Shown: positions 45,255-54,174, counted from the stretch's first letter. The stretch: DNA of 64,000 nt from Pseudomonadota bacterium (GCA_018241995.1 JAFECT010000008.1:111934-175933), one strand, 5' to 3'. Numbers and translations are program-made. Notes: a model not told the origin generated them from the sequence alone.

Positions 45255-45286
45255 TTTTCCTTCGCCCCTCGGGGGGGGAGGATCAG
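45251..45286. repeat. palindrome joining the ends of the CDGSH-cupin and aminotransferase genes
   Basis: CTGATTTTCC, TTCGCCCC, a short TC loop, GGGGGGGG and AGGATCAG form an imperfect hairpin. As at 38405-38437, each CTGAT arm contains the TGA stop codon of one converging gene. Confidence 0.65.
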
Positions 45287-46464
45287 CGCCTTAGAAGATC
45301 CGCGTTCGCCTTCAGTCCCTCGACCAACGCTTCGACATCGGCGCCTGTGTTGTAGGCGTGGAACATGGCCCGGAGGTTCCCGTCGCGGTTCGAGACCACG
45401 ATGTCCCGCGCCGCCAGCCGCTCGACCAGCGCGTGGTCGTCGGTCGACTTCACCGTCACCTGCGGGCCGCGCCGCGCGTCATCCGTCGGCATGGCGAACC
45501 GGCAGCCGATTTCGCTGAGGCGCTCGATGGCGTGGCGGGTCAGGTTGCGGATGTAGGGCTCGATCTGAGGCGTACCGACCTCGCGGATGATGTTGATCCC
45601 GGCCTCCGCCGCGTAGCAGTTCGGCACCGGCGGGGTGCCCATCTCGAAGCGCCTCGCGGTGGGCGAGGGATCGTTCTCGAAGATGCTCATCTTGAAGATG
45701 TTGGACTGGGCGAACCAGCCGGTGACCGTGGGCCTGAGCTGCTCGATCAGGCCTTTCCGGCAATAGAAGAAGCCGATGCCGGCGGTGCCTAAGAGATACT
45801 TCAGCATTCCGCCCGTGGCGAAGTCGACGTCCAGCGCCTTCAGGTCGATGTCGGTGGCGCCGACGGCCTGGTAGATGTCGAGCAGCACCAGCGCGCCCTT
45901 GCGCCGCGCGATCTCGACGATGCCCTTCACGTCCTGCTTGGCGCCGTTGCGGTAGCAGACCTGGGCGATGGCCACGACCTTGGTCCGCTCATCGATGGCT
46001 TTCTCGAAGTGCTCCAGCGGGATGTAGCCGGTGTCGTCCTCGGGCACGTGCACGACCTCGGCGCCGCGCGGCTCCTGGGCGTGCCAGATCTGGCCCGAGG
46101 TCGGGAACTCGAAGTTCGACACGACGACCTTGTTGCGCGGGCCTGAGAAGTCGAGCGCAGAGGCCACGGCGTTGACCCCGGCCGAGGCTGAGGCGGTGAC
46201 CGCGATTTCGTTCGGATCGACGCGCAGCAGGGACGCCATACCGGTGCGCACGGCTTCCGCCCGCTCGACCCACCAGCCCCACTCCGAACCGCAGCGCAGG
46301 CGATCGTCGAGATAGGACTCGAAGGCGGTCCGGACTTCGTCGGCCAGCAGGCCGTAGGAGCCGGAGTTCATGTAGGCCTTGGTCTTCAGGGTCGGGAAGC
46401 GGGCGCGAAAGGCCTGGGCGTCGAAGGCCGGAGAGGCGGCTAGGGCGGCGTTGGAGGCGGACAT
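45283..46464 (-). CDS. class V aminotransferase / cysteine desulfurase-fold PLP enzyme
   Basis: The 393-residue protein has the fold-type I PLP site: the lysine is K222 in TGGMLKYLLGTAG, and D196 and Q199 (LLDIYQAVGA) bind the cofactor ring. The N-terminus YMNSGSYGLLADEV is typical of the class V group that includes isopenicillin N epimerase-like enzymes and kynureninase-like proteins. No active-site Cys loop of a desulfurase is seen. The gene is 8 bp downstream of an SLC6-type symporter gene, suggesting the amino acid brought in by the transporter is its substrate (inference). Confidence 0.85.
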   Translation of the reverse strand: MSASNAALAASPAFDAQAFRARFPTLKTKAYMNSGSYGLLADEVRTAFESYLDDRLRCGSEWGWWVERAEAVRTGMASLLRVDPNEIAVTASASAGVNAVASALDFSGPRNKVVVSNFEFPTSGQIWHAQEPRGAEVVHVPEDDTGYIPLEHFEKAIDERTKVVAIAQVCYRNGAKQDVKGIVEIARRKGALVLLDIYQAVGATDIDLKALDVDFATGGMLKYLLGTAGIGFFYCRKGLIEQLRPTVTGWFAQSNIFKMSIFENDPSPTARRFEMGTPPVPNCYAAEAGINIIREVGTPQIEPYIRNLTRHAIERLSEIGCRFAMPTDDARRGPQVTVKSTDDHALVERLAARDIVVSNRDGNLRAMFHAYNTGADVEALVEGLKANADLLRR

Positions 46465-46472
46465 GGGACTCT

Positions 46473-47891
46473 CTAATGGCCGGACAGGGAGGCCATAAGC
46501 GCCTTGGCCTGGTCGGGGAAGATCAGGGACAGCATCAGGATGGTGATCAGCAGCGGGGCGACGAACATCACGATGCCGCGCCAGGCCAGCTCGACCACGC
46601 CCTTGAGGCTCAGTTCCTCGTCCACCGTGCGGCGGCTGACGCACCAGCCCACGAACAGCGCGATCAAGAGGGCGTTCACCGGGATGATGATGTTGCCGAT
46701 GAAGAAGTCGAGCACGTCGAAGAAGGTCTTGGTCTCGAAACCCTTCACCGCCGCCAAGGGATGCCAGTCCTTGAGCAGGCTGGTCGACAGCAGCGACGGC
46801 AGGCCCACCGCGAAACAGGCGGCGGCGGTGACGCTCGCGGCGACGGGGCGGCTCAGGCCGGTCTTCTCGCGCACCCAGGCCACGACCGGTTCCAGCATGC
46901 CGACCATCACGGTGAAGGCAGCCAGCACGATCATGGTGAAGAACAGGATCGCCACCCACTGGCCGCCCGGCATCTTGGCGAAGGCGGCGGGCAGGGTGAC
47001 GAAGATCAGGCTCGGGCCGCCGCCGGGCTTCAGGCCATAGGTGAAAACGGCGGGGAAGATCGCCAGGCCGGCCAGAGAGGCGACCACGGCGACGGAGCTG
47101 TTGATGGCGAGCGCCGTGCGCCCCAGCGGCATGCGCACCGGCTGATAGGCGGCGTAGGTCATGATCACGCCCACGCCGACGGAGGTCGAGAACATCGCCT
47201 GGCCCAGCGCCTGCAGCACGCTGTCTGCGGTCAGCTTGGAGAAGTCGGGCTTGAACAGGAAATCGACCGCCCGCCCGAAATCCAGCGTCGCATAGCCGTA
47301 TCCGACCAGGCCCAGGATGATGATCACCAAGCCCGCCATCTTGATGCGCGAGACCCACTCAATGCCGCGCTGGACGCCCAGCGCCACCACCACGGCGACC
47401 GCGGCGATCAGCAGGGCCTGCATCGTCCCCTGGCGCACCCAGTCGGTGGCCAGCGCCCCGAAACGGGCCTCGGACTGGGCGCCCGAGAGGCCGGCGAAGC
47501 CGTGGGTGATGGCCTCGCGCACATAGTCGAGCCCCCAGCCGGCGACGACGCTGTAATAGCTCAGGCCCAGGAACGGGATCAGGATCGACAGCCAGCCGAT
47601 GGCGGCCCAGGCCCCCATGGCCTTCTCGCCGCGGATCATGTTGCCCACACTCAGGATCGCCGAGCCCCCGCCCCGCCGGCCGATCAGCATCTCGGCCATC
47701 ATCAGCGGCACGCACAGGGCGAAGATGAACAGCAGGAACAGCAGCACGAAGGCCCCGCCGCCGTTCTGGCCGGCCACGTATGGGAACCGCCAGAGGCTTC
47801 CCAGCCCAATGGAGGCCGCCGCGCAGGCGTAGAAGAAGGCGAACCGCGAACTCCAGGCTTCGCGCGGCGTATCCTGATCGGCTTGGCTCAA
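46473..47891 (-). CDS. sodium-dependent SLC6/NSS-family symporter
   Basis: The 472-residue protein has about twelve membrane segments. It has the neurotransmitter:sodium symporter signature GLGSLWRFPYVAGQNGGGAFVLLFL (in pieces, about residues 36-60), with unwound helix 1 that binds sodium and substrate as in LeuT. Such transporters take up amino acids with Na+. It is followed after 8 bp by a PLP enzyme, so uptake and catabolism of one amino acid are likely coupled. The start at 47891 has a purine-poor leader with GGGGGAAG. Confidence 0.92.
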   Translation of the reverse strand: MSQADQDTPREAWSSRFAFFYACAAASIGLGSLWRFPYVAGQNGGGAFVLLFLLFIFALCVPLMMAEMLIGRRGGGSAILSVGNMIRGEKAMGAWAAIGWLSILIPFLGLSYYSVVAGWGLDYVREAITHGFAGLSGAQSEARFGALATDWVRQGTMQALLIAAVAVVVALGVQRGIEWVSRIKMAGLVIIILGLVGYGYATLDFGRAVDFLFKPDFSKLTADSVLQALGQAMFSTSVGVGVIMTYAAYQPVRMPLGRTALAINSSVAVVASLAGLAIFPAVFTYGLKPGGGPSLIFVTLPAAFAKMPGGQWVAILFFTMIVLAAFTVMVGMLEPVVAWVREKTGLSRPVAASVTAAACFAVGLPSLLSTSLLKDWHPLAAVKGFETKTFFDVLDFFIGNIIIPVNALLIALFVGWCVSRRTVDEELSLKGVVELAWRGIVMFVAPLLITILMLSLIFPDQAKALMASLSGH

Positions 47892-47943
47892 CGGACTTCC
47901 CCCCCCGTACCGACCGCAGTTGGACCGCGTTTCGGGGCGGTTG

Positions 47944-48729
47944 TCACCTGGGCGAGGGCGACCATCCGAACAGGCGCGGATCGACGACCTGATGAACGAC
48001 GGCGACCGTGAGCATCACGAGGCCGCAACCCAGTACGACCAGCGCCGCGGGGTCGACCGGCTTGGCGACGAGAGACGCGATCATGCAGAAGACCGCGCCG
48101 AACATGGTCCAGCTCAACCCGGCCCAGACGCACAGGAGCTTTCCCCACCACTGCGGACGAACGGCCAGCCAGAGCCAAAGGGCCGCCAACGCCAGGGTGA
48201 ACGCCGCACCCCCGTAGCGAAGTAGGAGAATGAACGACTTCGGCAGCAAGGTGTCCAACGAAGGGCCGCCGTCGAGCGCCGCGAAGCTGTTCAGCAAGGC
48301 GCCTGAGGCGCTCAGAGCGCTCAACACAAGCACAGCGGCTGTGGCGAAGAGGTATGCGACACGCACGACCAGCAACCGTCGCCCGCCATAGATTTCAGCT
48401 CGCGCCGGCTGGGCGGCGCGCCGTTCAGCTTCGGCGGCCAGGGCCTCGGCCGTCGGACGCGGTCCCCACAGCCAGAAGCCGATTACATAGAGCGCCCCCA
48501 TCGGCAGGCCGAGGCTCATCATGGTTCCCTCGCCGATCTGCCAGGCGAAGCTGAAGTTGAGCAGGGTGAGCAGCGCCCATTGCCATTTCCGCCTGAACTT
48601 CGGCGAGCGGACCACCAGGATCAGTGAAGACACCCAGACGGCGAAGCTGACCGCCAGGACCGCCCAGATCCATGGATTGTCGGCGAAGAATTCGGAGAAG
48701 TCCCCGAACGGATCGACTGCGCTGTTCAT
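47944..48729 (-). CDS. uncharacterised multi-pass membrane protein
   Basis: The 261-residue protein has seven or so hydrophobic segments, with an N-terminal soluble stretch (VDPFGDFSEFFADNP) and a charged loop (RPTAEALAAEAERRAAQPARAE, in pieces) after the third. No family is recognised. Its ATG overlaps the stop of the upstream monooxygenase-like gene (ATGA), which fixes the start. It is 52 bp upstream of the symporter start on the same strand and could belong to the same transcript. Confidence 0.7.
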   Translation of the reverse strand: MNSAVDPFGDFSEFFADNPWIWAVLAVSFAVWVSSLILVVRSPKFRRKWQWALLTLLNFSFAWQIGEGTMMSLGLPMGALYVIGFWLWGPRPTAEALAAEAERRAAQPARAEIYGGRRLLVVRVAYLFATAAVLVLSALSASGALLNSFAALDGGPSLDTLLPKSFILLLRYGGAAFTLALAALWLWLAVRPQWWGKLLCVWAGLSWTMFGAVFCMIASLVAKPVDPAALVVLGCGLVMLTVAVVHQVVDPRLFGWSPSPR

Positions 48730-49061
48730 CGGGCTTCTCCCTGCTCGCGGCGGTCCAACACCTCGTAATGGGCGGCGCGGGCGTCGTAGCGGGCCAGGAC
48801 GGCCTGGGCGGCGGGCGGGACGTGGCTGACCTCGTAGTCCTCGCCGACGAAGCGCTTCACCGCCTCCAGGTCGTCGAACCACATGATGGTCGCGAACTCG
48901 ATCTCGCCGCTCTCGGGCAGTGAGCGGCGCATCAGGTCGATGTGGCGAAAGCCTTCGACGCGGCGCGCCTCGATCCCGGGGATCACCTGGCCCCGCACCA
49001 CCGCCTCATAGGCGTCGGCGTTCTGCGGGCTCGTCCACCCGCGCCAGACCCGGCAGATCAT
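48726..49061 (-). CDS. antibiotic biosynthesis monooxygenase (ABM)-like dimeric alpha-beta barrel protein
   Basis: The 111-residue protein reads MICRVWRGWTSPQNADAY with IEFATIMWFDDLEAVKRFVG and EDYEVSHVPPAAQAVL. This fits small ABM/ferredoxin-like dimeric barrels, some of which oxidise quinones or haem. No catalytic consensus can be read. It is translationally coupled (4-bp overlap) to the membrane protein gene that follows. Confidence 0.7.
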   Translation of the reverse strand: MICRVWRGWTSPQNADAYEAVVRGQVIPGIEARRVEGFRHIDLMRRSLPESGEIEFATIMWFDDLEAVKRFVGEDYEVSHVPPAAQAVLARYDARAAHYEVLDRREQGEAR

Positions 49062-49198
49062 CGATGGCCCCCCTGCGAAAGCGAGGCCGCAGTTGGGCGC
49101 CGTTCGCGTCGCTTGTCACCTCGCCGAATTCTTCATGCAGAGGTGTAGGATCGGACGCAGCTGGCGCGTCCTATCGACAGGCAACGGAGAGGATGACC

Positions 49199-49666
49199 AT
49201 GCCCCAGATCACGCCCTTCCTGTGGTTCGATAAGGAGGCCGAGGAGGCCGCGAACTATTACGTCTCGGTGTTCCCGAATTCGAAGCTCGGCGCGGTGGCG
49301 CGCTATGGTCCCGGCCAGCCGGGGCCTGAGGGCAGCGTCATGACCATCGCCTTCGAGCTCGACGGCAAGCCGTTCGTGGGCCTGAACGGCGGGCCGATCT
49401 TCAAGTTCACGGAAGCCGTGTCGTTCTCGATCAGCTGCGAGACCCAGGCCGATATCGACCACTATTGGGACAAGCTGTCGGACGGCGGCCAGCCCGGCCC
49501 GTGCGGCTGGCTGAAGGACCGCTGGGGCCTGTCGTGGCAGGTCGTGCCTGCTATCCTGCCGCAGTTGCTCAAGGGCGGCGGCGAGCGGGCGGGCCGGGTG
49601 ATGGGCGTGGTGATGCAGTCGGGCAAACTGGATATCGCGGCGCTGCAGGCGGCCTACGACGGGTGA
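49199..49666 (+). CDS. VOC-superfamily (PhnB / 3-demethylubiquinone methyltransferase-like) protein
   Basis: The 155-residue protein has the PhnB-type motifs ITPFLWFDKEAEEAANYYVSVFPNSKLG (in pieces), GLNGGPIFKFTEAVSFSISC and a closing QVVPAILPQLL. VOC folds bind metals and catalyse isomerase, dioxygenase or resistance reactions; the substrate is not evident. The second ATG (49199) is preferred because GGAGAGG is then 6 bp upstream, whereas it abuts the first (49193). Confidence 0.88.
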   Translation: MPQITPFLWFDKEAEEAANYYVSVFPNSKLGAVARYGPGQPGPEGSVMTIAFELDGKPFVGLNGGPIFKFTEAVSFSISCETQADIDHYWDKLSDGGQPGPCGWLKDRWGLSWQVVPAILPQLLKGGGERAGRVMGVVMQSGKLDIAALQAAYDG

Positions 49667-49741
49667 TCCGCTGATGACACGATGCTGTCAGCAGGGGATG
49701 GTCATGGTGCGGATCGACAAGCTCTGACGGGAGAACAAGCG

Positions 49742-50383
49742 ATGTCCGACGAACTGGTTTTCTACACCAATCCCATGTCGCGCGGCCGCATCGTGCGCTG
49801 GATGCTGGAGGAGGTGGGCGTCCCATATCGCACCGAAATCCTGGAATACGCGGCCAGCATGAAGTCGCCGGAGTATCTGGCCATCAATCCGATGGGCAAG
49901 GTGCCGGCGATCCGGCACGGCGACACGGTGGTGACCGAGGGCGGGGCGATCTGCGCCTATCTGGCCGACGCCTTCCCGGACGCCGGCCTGGCGCCGCCCA
50001 TCGGCGACAAGGCGCGCGGGACCTACTTCCGCTGGCTGTTCTTCGCGGCCGGGCCGATCGAGGCGGCGGTCTCGGCCCGTTCGATGGGCTGGGAGGCGCC
50101 GGCCGACAAGTCGCGGATGCTGGGCTGGGGCTCCTATGGCGACGTCATGAACGCCATAGAGCTGGCGGTGTCGCAGGGCGACTATCTGCTCGGCGACCGG
50201 TTCAGCGCCGCGGACGTCTATTTCGGCTCGCACGTGATCTGGGGCATGGCCTTTGGCGGCATCGAGAAGCGCCCGGCGCTGGAAGCCTACGCCGCGCGCC
50301 TCAGGGCCCGCCCGGCCTCGCTCCGCGCCGCCCAGATCGACGACGCCCTGGTCCCGCCGCAGCCGCAGACGCAACCGGCCTGA
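49742..50383 (+). CDS. glutathione S-transferase family protein
   Basis: The 213-residue protein begins MSDELVFYTNPMSRGRIVRWML, with the catalytic Ser region SRGR, then GKVPAIRHG and TEGGAICAYLADAFP, typical of bacterial GSTs. The C-terminal domain is helical (DYLLGDRFSAADVYFGSHV). It is followed after 40 bp by the COX1-like gene and could begin that operon. Its electrophile is unknown. Confidence 0.88.
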   Translation: MSDELVFYTNPMSRGRIVRWMLEEVGVPYRTEILEYAASMKSPEYLAINPMGKVPAIRHGDTVVTEGGAICAYLADAFPDAGLAPPIGDKARGTYFRWLFFAAGPIEAAVSARSMGWEAPADKSRMLGWGSYGDVMNAIELAVSQGDYLLGDRFSAADVYFGSHVIWGMAFGGIEKRPALEAYAARLRARPASLRAAQIDDALVPPQPQTQPA

Positions 50384-50423
50384 GCCGGTTGCCGCAAGGC
50401 CAAGCTTGTTCGAGGATGGCGCG

Positions 50424-51113
50424 ATGCCCCGCGTGACGCGCCTCCTTCTTCTGTTCTCTGTCGCGATGATCCTGCTGCTGGGACCCGTGGTCTATACCGC
50501 TTGGTCATGGAGCCAGCCGGGCTTCTTTGGGGTGTCGCGGCTGAAGGCCGGGATACTGGCGGCCTCGTCGCTTCTCGGCTTCGGCGTTTTCGTGGCGGCG
50601 ACGTCCCGGTCTGATGTGCGCAGGCGCTGGTTTACGTTTCCCGCGACCTGGCTGGCCGTCGCGATCATGTCTTGCGGAGCGACGGCCTTGCCGATCTCAC
50701 CCGTTGCTGATGGAGCGGCGGGCGGCGCCTACAGCGTCCAGGAAACGTACTATGTCGTCGCGCACGGGCACTACGTGCTGAGCCTGTTCGGGGCCTTTGC
50801 CGTATTCGCCTTGGCCTATGCCGTGGTGTGGGGCTGGCTGCATCTGCCGCGCCGTCCGCGACTGGGCTGGGCGCATCTGATCCTCTTCACGCTCGGCGTG
50901 ACCGTTATATTTTGTCCGCAGGTCGTTCTGGGCTGGCAGGGGATGCCCAAGCGCTACGTCGACTATCCGGCCGTCTTCAAGTTCTGGAATCGGGTTTCGA
51001 GTGTCGGTTACCTGATAACCCTCGTGGCCCTGGTCCCATTCCTGGCGGTACTGGTCCTGGCGCTCAAAGACCTGTGGGCGCGCCGCCGCGCCGCGTCGAT
51101 GAAAGCACCATGA
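50424..51113 (+). CDS. stand-alone C-terminal fragment of haem-copper oxidase subunit I (COX1-like)
   Basis: The 229-residue membrane protein has about six hydrophobic segments. Residues 107-120 read ETYYVVAHGHYVLS, matching helix X of cytochrome c oxidase subunit I with both haem-ligand His residues (H114, H116). Residues 169-181 read LGWQGMPKRYVDYP, matching the loop before helix XII. The other haem a ligand and the CuB His ligands, which lie in the N-terminal two thirds of COX1, are absent. The reading frame starts with a proper ATG and ends with a 4-bp overlap to the next gene, so it looks maintained rather than a relic. Its function is unknown. Confidence 0.75.
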   Translation: MPRVTRLLLLFSVAMILLLGPVVYTAWSWSQPGFFGVSRLKAGILAASSLLGFGVFVAATSRSDVRRRWFTFPATWLAVAIMSCGATALPISPVADGAAGGAYSVQETYYVVAHGHYVLSLFGAFAVFALAYAVVWGWLHLPRRPRLGWAHLILFTLGVTVIFCPQVVLGWQGMPKRYVDYPAVFKFWNRVSSVGYLITLVALVPFLAVLVLALKDLWARRRAASMKAP

Positions 51114-51742
51114 AAGAAATCCTTCCCGGCGTCTTCATCGCGCCCCAAGATGACAACAAGGGCTTCGGCTACAGCCACTTCGTGCGCCGCCCGGCAGGCA
51201 ACCTGGTGCTGGACGCCAGCCGGATGGGCTCGCTTAGCCAGAGCTTCGACGAGATGGAGCGGCTGGGCGGGGTCAAGGCGGCGGTGATCAGCGACCGGCA
51301 CCTGGGTGGGCCGCCGACCAACGAGGTCGCCAAGCGGTTCGGCGCGACGGTCTATTGCAGCGAGATCGAGGCCGCGGCCATGGGCCATCGCACCAATGCG
51401 GTGCATATCGACCACGTCCTGCCGTTCGAGCGCACGACCATCGAGGGTGATGTGCTGCTGGTCCCCACGCCCGGCCACACGGCGGGCCAGCTCTCGACCC
51501 TGGTCGAGATCGCGGGGACGAGGATCCTGTTCACCGCCGATTTCGTCTGGCGCGAGGGCGGCAAGTGGCGGCCCGGGAATCTCAGCAAGAAGAAGATGCG
51601 CAACAGCTTCGAAGGCCTGCGCGATCTCAAGTTCGACATCGTCGTCCCCTGGACCGGCTACGGCCACACGGAGTTCTTCACGCCCGTCGCATCGGTCAAC
51701 GCCGTGGTCGACGAGATGATCGCCGCCTGCTCCAAGCCGTAG
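51110..51742 (+). CDS. metallo-beta-lactamase-fold protein with altered metal site
   Basis: The 210-residue protein shows the MBL fold (LVPTPGHTAGQLSTLVEI and RILFTADFVW), but the HxHxDH motif is replaced by ISDRHLGGPP. One or two zinc ligands are therefore missing, and hydrolase activity is doubtful. The ATG overlaps the COX1-like stop (ATGA), which implies translational coupling and perhaps a shared function. Confidence 0.78.
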   Translation: MKEILPGVFIAPQDDNKGFGYSHFVRRPAGNLVLDASRMGSLSQSFDEMERLGGVKAAVISDRHLGGPPTNEVAKRFGATVYCSEIEAAAMGHRTNAVHIDHVLPFERTTIEGDVLLVPTPGHTAGQLSTLVEIAGTRILFTADFVWREGGKWRPGNLSKKKMRNSFEGLRDLKFDIVVPWTGYGHTEFFTPVASVNAVVDEMIAACSKP

Positions 51743-51809
51743 CGCGGGGCCCAAGCGTCGCCATATAGCCCGCGTGGCCATCGCGGACCTGCGGCGGCGG
51801 GAGGCATGG

Positions 51810-52958
51810 ATGTACGCGCTCGGTTCCCAGCGTCCGCTGTTCGATATCCCGGACGGGGTCGCCTACTTCAACACCGCCTATAACGGGCCGCTGCTCAACG
51901 CCTCGCGCGAGCGGCTGGTCGCGGCGGCGGGCGCCAAGAGCCGCCCTTGGGAGCGGACGCCGGCCGACTTCTTCGCCGACGCTGAGAGGCTTCGCGTGTT
52001 GGCCGCGGGACTGTTCGGGGCGGACGCGGACGGCTGGGCGATCATTCCGGCGTCCAGCTATGGCGTTAGCACCGCCGCTCGCGCCGTGGAGCCGAGCCTT
52101 CGCCCCGGCGACCGCGTCCTGCTGCTGGACGAGGAGTTTCCGTCCAACGTCCTGCCGTGGCGGCGCGTGGCGCGCGAGACCGGCGCGGAGATCGTGACCG
52201 TGCCCACGCCGCAGGATTTCGACTGGACCGGCGCGGTGCTGGCGGCCTTGGCCCCGGACGTGCGGGTCGCGAGCCTGGCGCCCTGCCACTGGACCAATGG
52301 CGCGCGCCTGGACCTGGCGCGCATCGGCGAGGCCTGCCGCGCGCACGGGACGATCCTTGTGGTCGACGCGACCCAGAGCCTGGGCGCCATGCCGCTCGAT
52401 CTTCAGGCCATCGCGCCGGACTTCCTGGTCGCCTCGGGATACAAGTGGCTGCTCTGCCCCTACGGCTTCAGCCTGCTCTATGTCGCGCCGGCGTGGCGCG
52501 ACGCCCGCCCGCTGGAAGAGACCTGGCTGGCCCGCGCCAATGCCGAAGACTTCGCCGGCCTGGTCCGCTACAGCGACGAGTACCGCTCGGGCGCGCGCCG
52601 CTTCGACATGGGCGAGACCTGCGTCACCACCGTTCTCCCAGGCGCCGTGGCGGCGCTGGAGCAACTCACCGCCTGGGGCGTGCCGGCCATCGCCGAGTCC
52701 CTCGGCGCGGTGAACGCGCGCTTGATCGAGAGCCTGGAGACGCTGGGGTTCAAGGTCGCGCCGGCGACGCAGCGCTGCCCGCACCTGTTCGGGGCGCGAT
52801 TGCCCGACGGCGTCGGCGGCGATGTGGTCGGCGCGCTGCGCAGCCGCGGCGTCTACATCAGCCAGCGCGGCGCGTCCCTGCGCTTCGCTCCGCATCTGCA
52901 TGTCACGGAGGCGGACATCGCCAAGCTGTTCGAGGCCCTGGAGGCGACGGCGGCCTGA
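51810..52958 (+). CDS. class V aminotransferase-fold PLP enzyme
   Basis: The 382-residue PLP protein has lysine K212 (ASGYKWLLCPYG) and D186/Q189 (VVDATQSLGA). The N-terminus VAYFNTAYNGPLLNASRER is typical of the class V group. The ATG at 51810 is preferred to a GTG 36 bp upstream because GGGAGG lies 5 bp before it. It is not close in sequence to the class V enzyme at 45283-46464. It converges on the sulfotransferase gene, leaving 4 bp. The substrate is unknown. Confidence 0.85.
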   Translation: MYALGSQRPLFDIPDGVAYFNTAYNGPLLNASRERLVAAAGAKSRPWERTPADFFADAERLRVLAAGLFGADADGWAIIPASSYGVSTAARAVEPSLRPGDRVLLLDEEFPSNVLPWRRVARETGAEIVTVPTPQDFDWTGAVLAALAPDVRVASLAPCHWTNGARLDLARIGEACRAHGTILVVDATQSLGAMPLDLQAIAPDFLVASGYKWLLCPYGFSLLYVAPAWRDARPLEETWLARANAEDFAGLVRYSDEYRSGARRFDMGETCVTTVLPGAVAALEQLTAWGVPAIAESLGAVNARLIESLETLGFKVAPATQRCPHLFGARLPDGVGGDVVGALRSRGVYISQRGASLRFAPHLHVTEADIAKLFEALEATAA

Positions 52959-52962
52959 CCGG

Positions 52963-54123
52963 CTATGGCCATGCCGTCTTCGAGGCGGCGGTGGCCGGCG
53001 CTGAGGTCCTGGCCGCTGCCTGAGCCCTCAGCCGGCGTTGCAGGCGCCCGAGCCGCTCTTCGCACAGGTTCCGCAACGCCCTGTCGGCGGTGGCTTGCTT
53101 CGAGGCCGAGTCCGGCGTGAAGGGGGCCTGCGGCGCGCCCTTGGCGTCGCGGAGCGCGACCCGCGCCATCGCCTCTCGCTCGGCCGGGGAGGGGGCGACC
53201 CCGAAATGCGGCAGGATCAGCGTCTCGACCGCTTCGGGCAGCTCTCGATAGTCGACGCAGAGGCCGCCGCCGAGTTCGAGCCCGTCCAGCGCCGCCTCCA
53301 TGATCGCCGCGAGCACGCGGGCGAAATAGTCCTCATCGGGCACGCCGCTCGGCAGGCTCAAGCCATAGTAGCTTTCGGGCACCAGCGACGGGATCATCTG
53401 GATCCCGCACGCGCGGCGCTGAGAGACCATGACCTCCACGGGATCGCGGTGCAGGAACACCCAGGGCGCATCCGGAAACGCGCGGCGGAACAGCGGGAGA
53501 TCGCGGGCGTGCCAACAGTCCAGCTTCAGGAACAGCCGCTCGGGGCCGCCGCGAGCGAGCGCGCCGACGACGGCTCTCAGGAGCTCGACGCGGGCGGCGT
53601 CGTCCAGGCCCGGCGCGCGCACCGCCTGATCGACGACCTTGGCCTCGGCCACGGCGCGGCTGGCCTGACTGCCGGCCAGCATCCGCGCCGTGAGCGTGGA
53701 GCCGCAGCGCGACATGTGGAAGATCAGACCGTCCGGCGCGCGTCCGGCCAGGACGGCCAGCCTGCCGCGCGGCGTGCGCACCCGCATCAGGCGGTTGATC
53801 GGCAGGCAGCGCGCGAGGCTCAGGTCGGATTCGTAGAAGGGCTGGGTGAGGCGGCGGCCGATGAAGAGCCAGTCCAGGCCTTCGGCGTCCAGCCGCCACG
53901 GCAGCCAGCCCGGGGCCGGGGCCTCGGTCTCGATGATGGGCAAGGACGCCGGACGGCCGCCGCCCAATTGGTCCGTGAGCGCGGCTCTAACCGCGGTGGA
54001 AGCGCCGTCGTCGAGCAGCGCCGCCGCCGCGTCGGCGAAGTCGGCCGGACGCCCTATGCGAGCCAAGCGCGCGGCCGCCTCGCCATCCTCGATCAGCAGG
54101 GCGCGCAGGCGGTCGAGGGGCAT
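52963..54123 (-). CDS. sulfotransferase-family protein
   Basis: The 386-residue protein has the PAPS-binding loop as IFHMSRCGSTLTARML (about residue 134) and a second PAPS-contact segment APWVFLHRDPVEVMVSQRR. This group transfers sulfate from 3'-phosphoadenylyl sulfate; in bacteria many are uncharacterised. The first 120 residues are a separate region. It is divergent, 51 bp apart, from a gene for an Asp/Asn beta-hydroxylase-like protein, a pairing that suggests a shared modification pathway. The start is fixed by AGGAAG upstream. Confidence 0.82.
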   Translation of the reverse strand: MPLDRLRALLIEDGEAAARLARIGRPADFADAAAALLDDGASTAVRAALTDQLGGGRPASLPIIETEAPAPGWLPWRLDAEGLDWLFIGRRLTQPFYESDLSLARCLPINRLMRVRTPRGRLAVLAGRAPDGLIFHMSRCGSTLTARMLAGSQASRAVAEAKVVDQAVRAPGLDDAARVELLRAVVGALARGGPERLFLKLDCWHARDLPLFRRAFPDAPWVFLHRDPVEVMVSQRRACGIQMIPSLVPESYYGLSLPSGVPDEDYFARVLAAIMEAALDGLELGGGLCVDYRELPEAVETLILPHFGVAPSPAEREAMARVALRDAKGAPQAPFTPDSASKQATADRALRNLCEERLGRLQRRLRAQAAARTSAPATAASKTAWP

Positions 54124-54174
54124 CGGTGGTGAAGCTTCCTTGCGGGGAGTCGCGCGCCAGCATATGCCACAACC

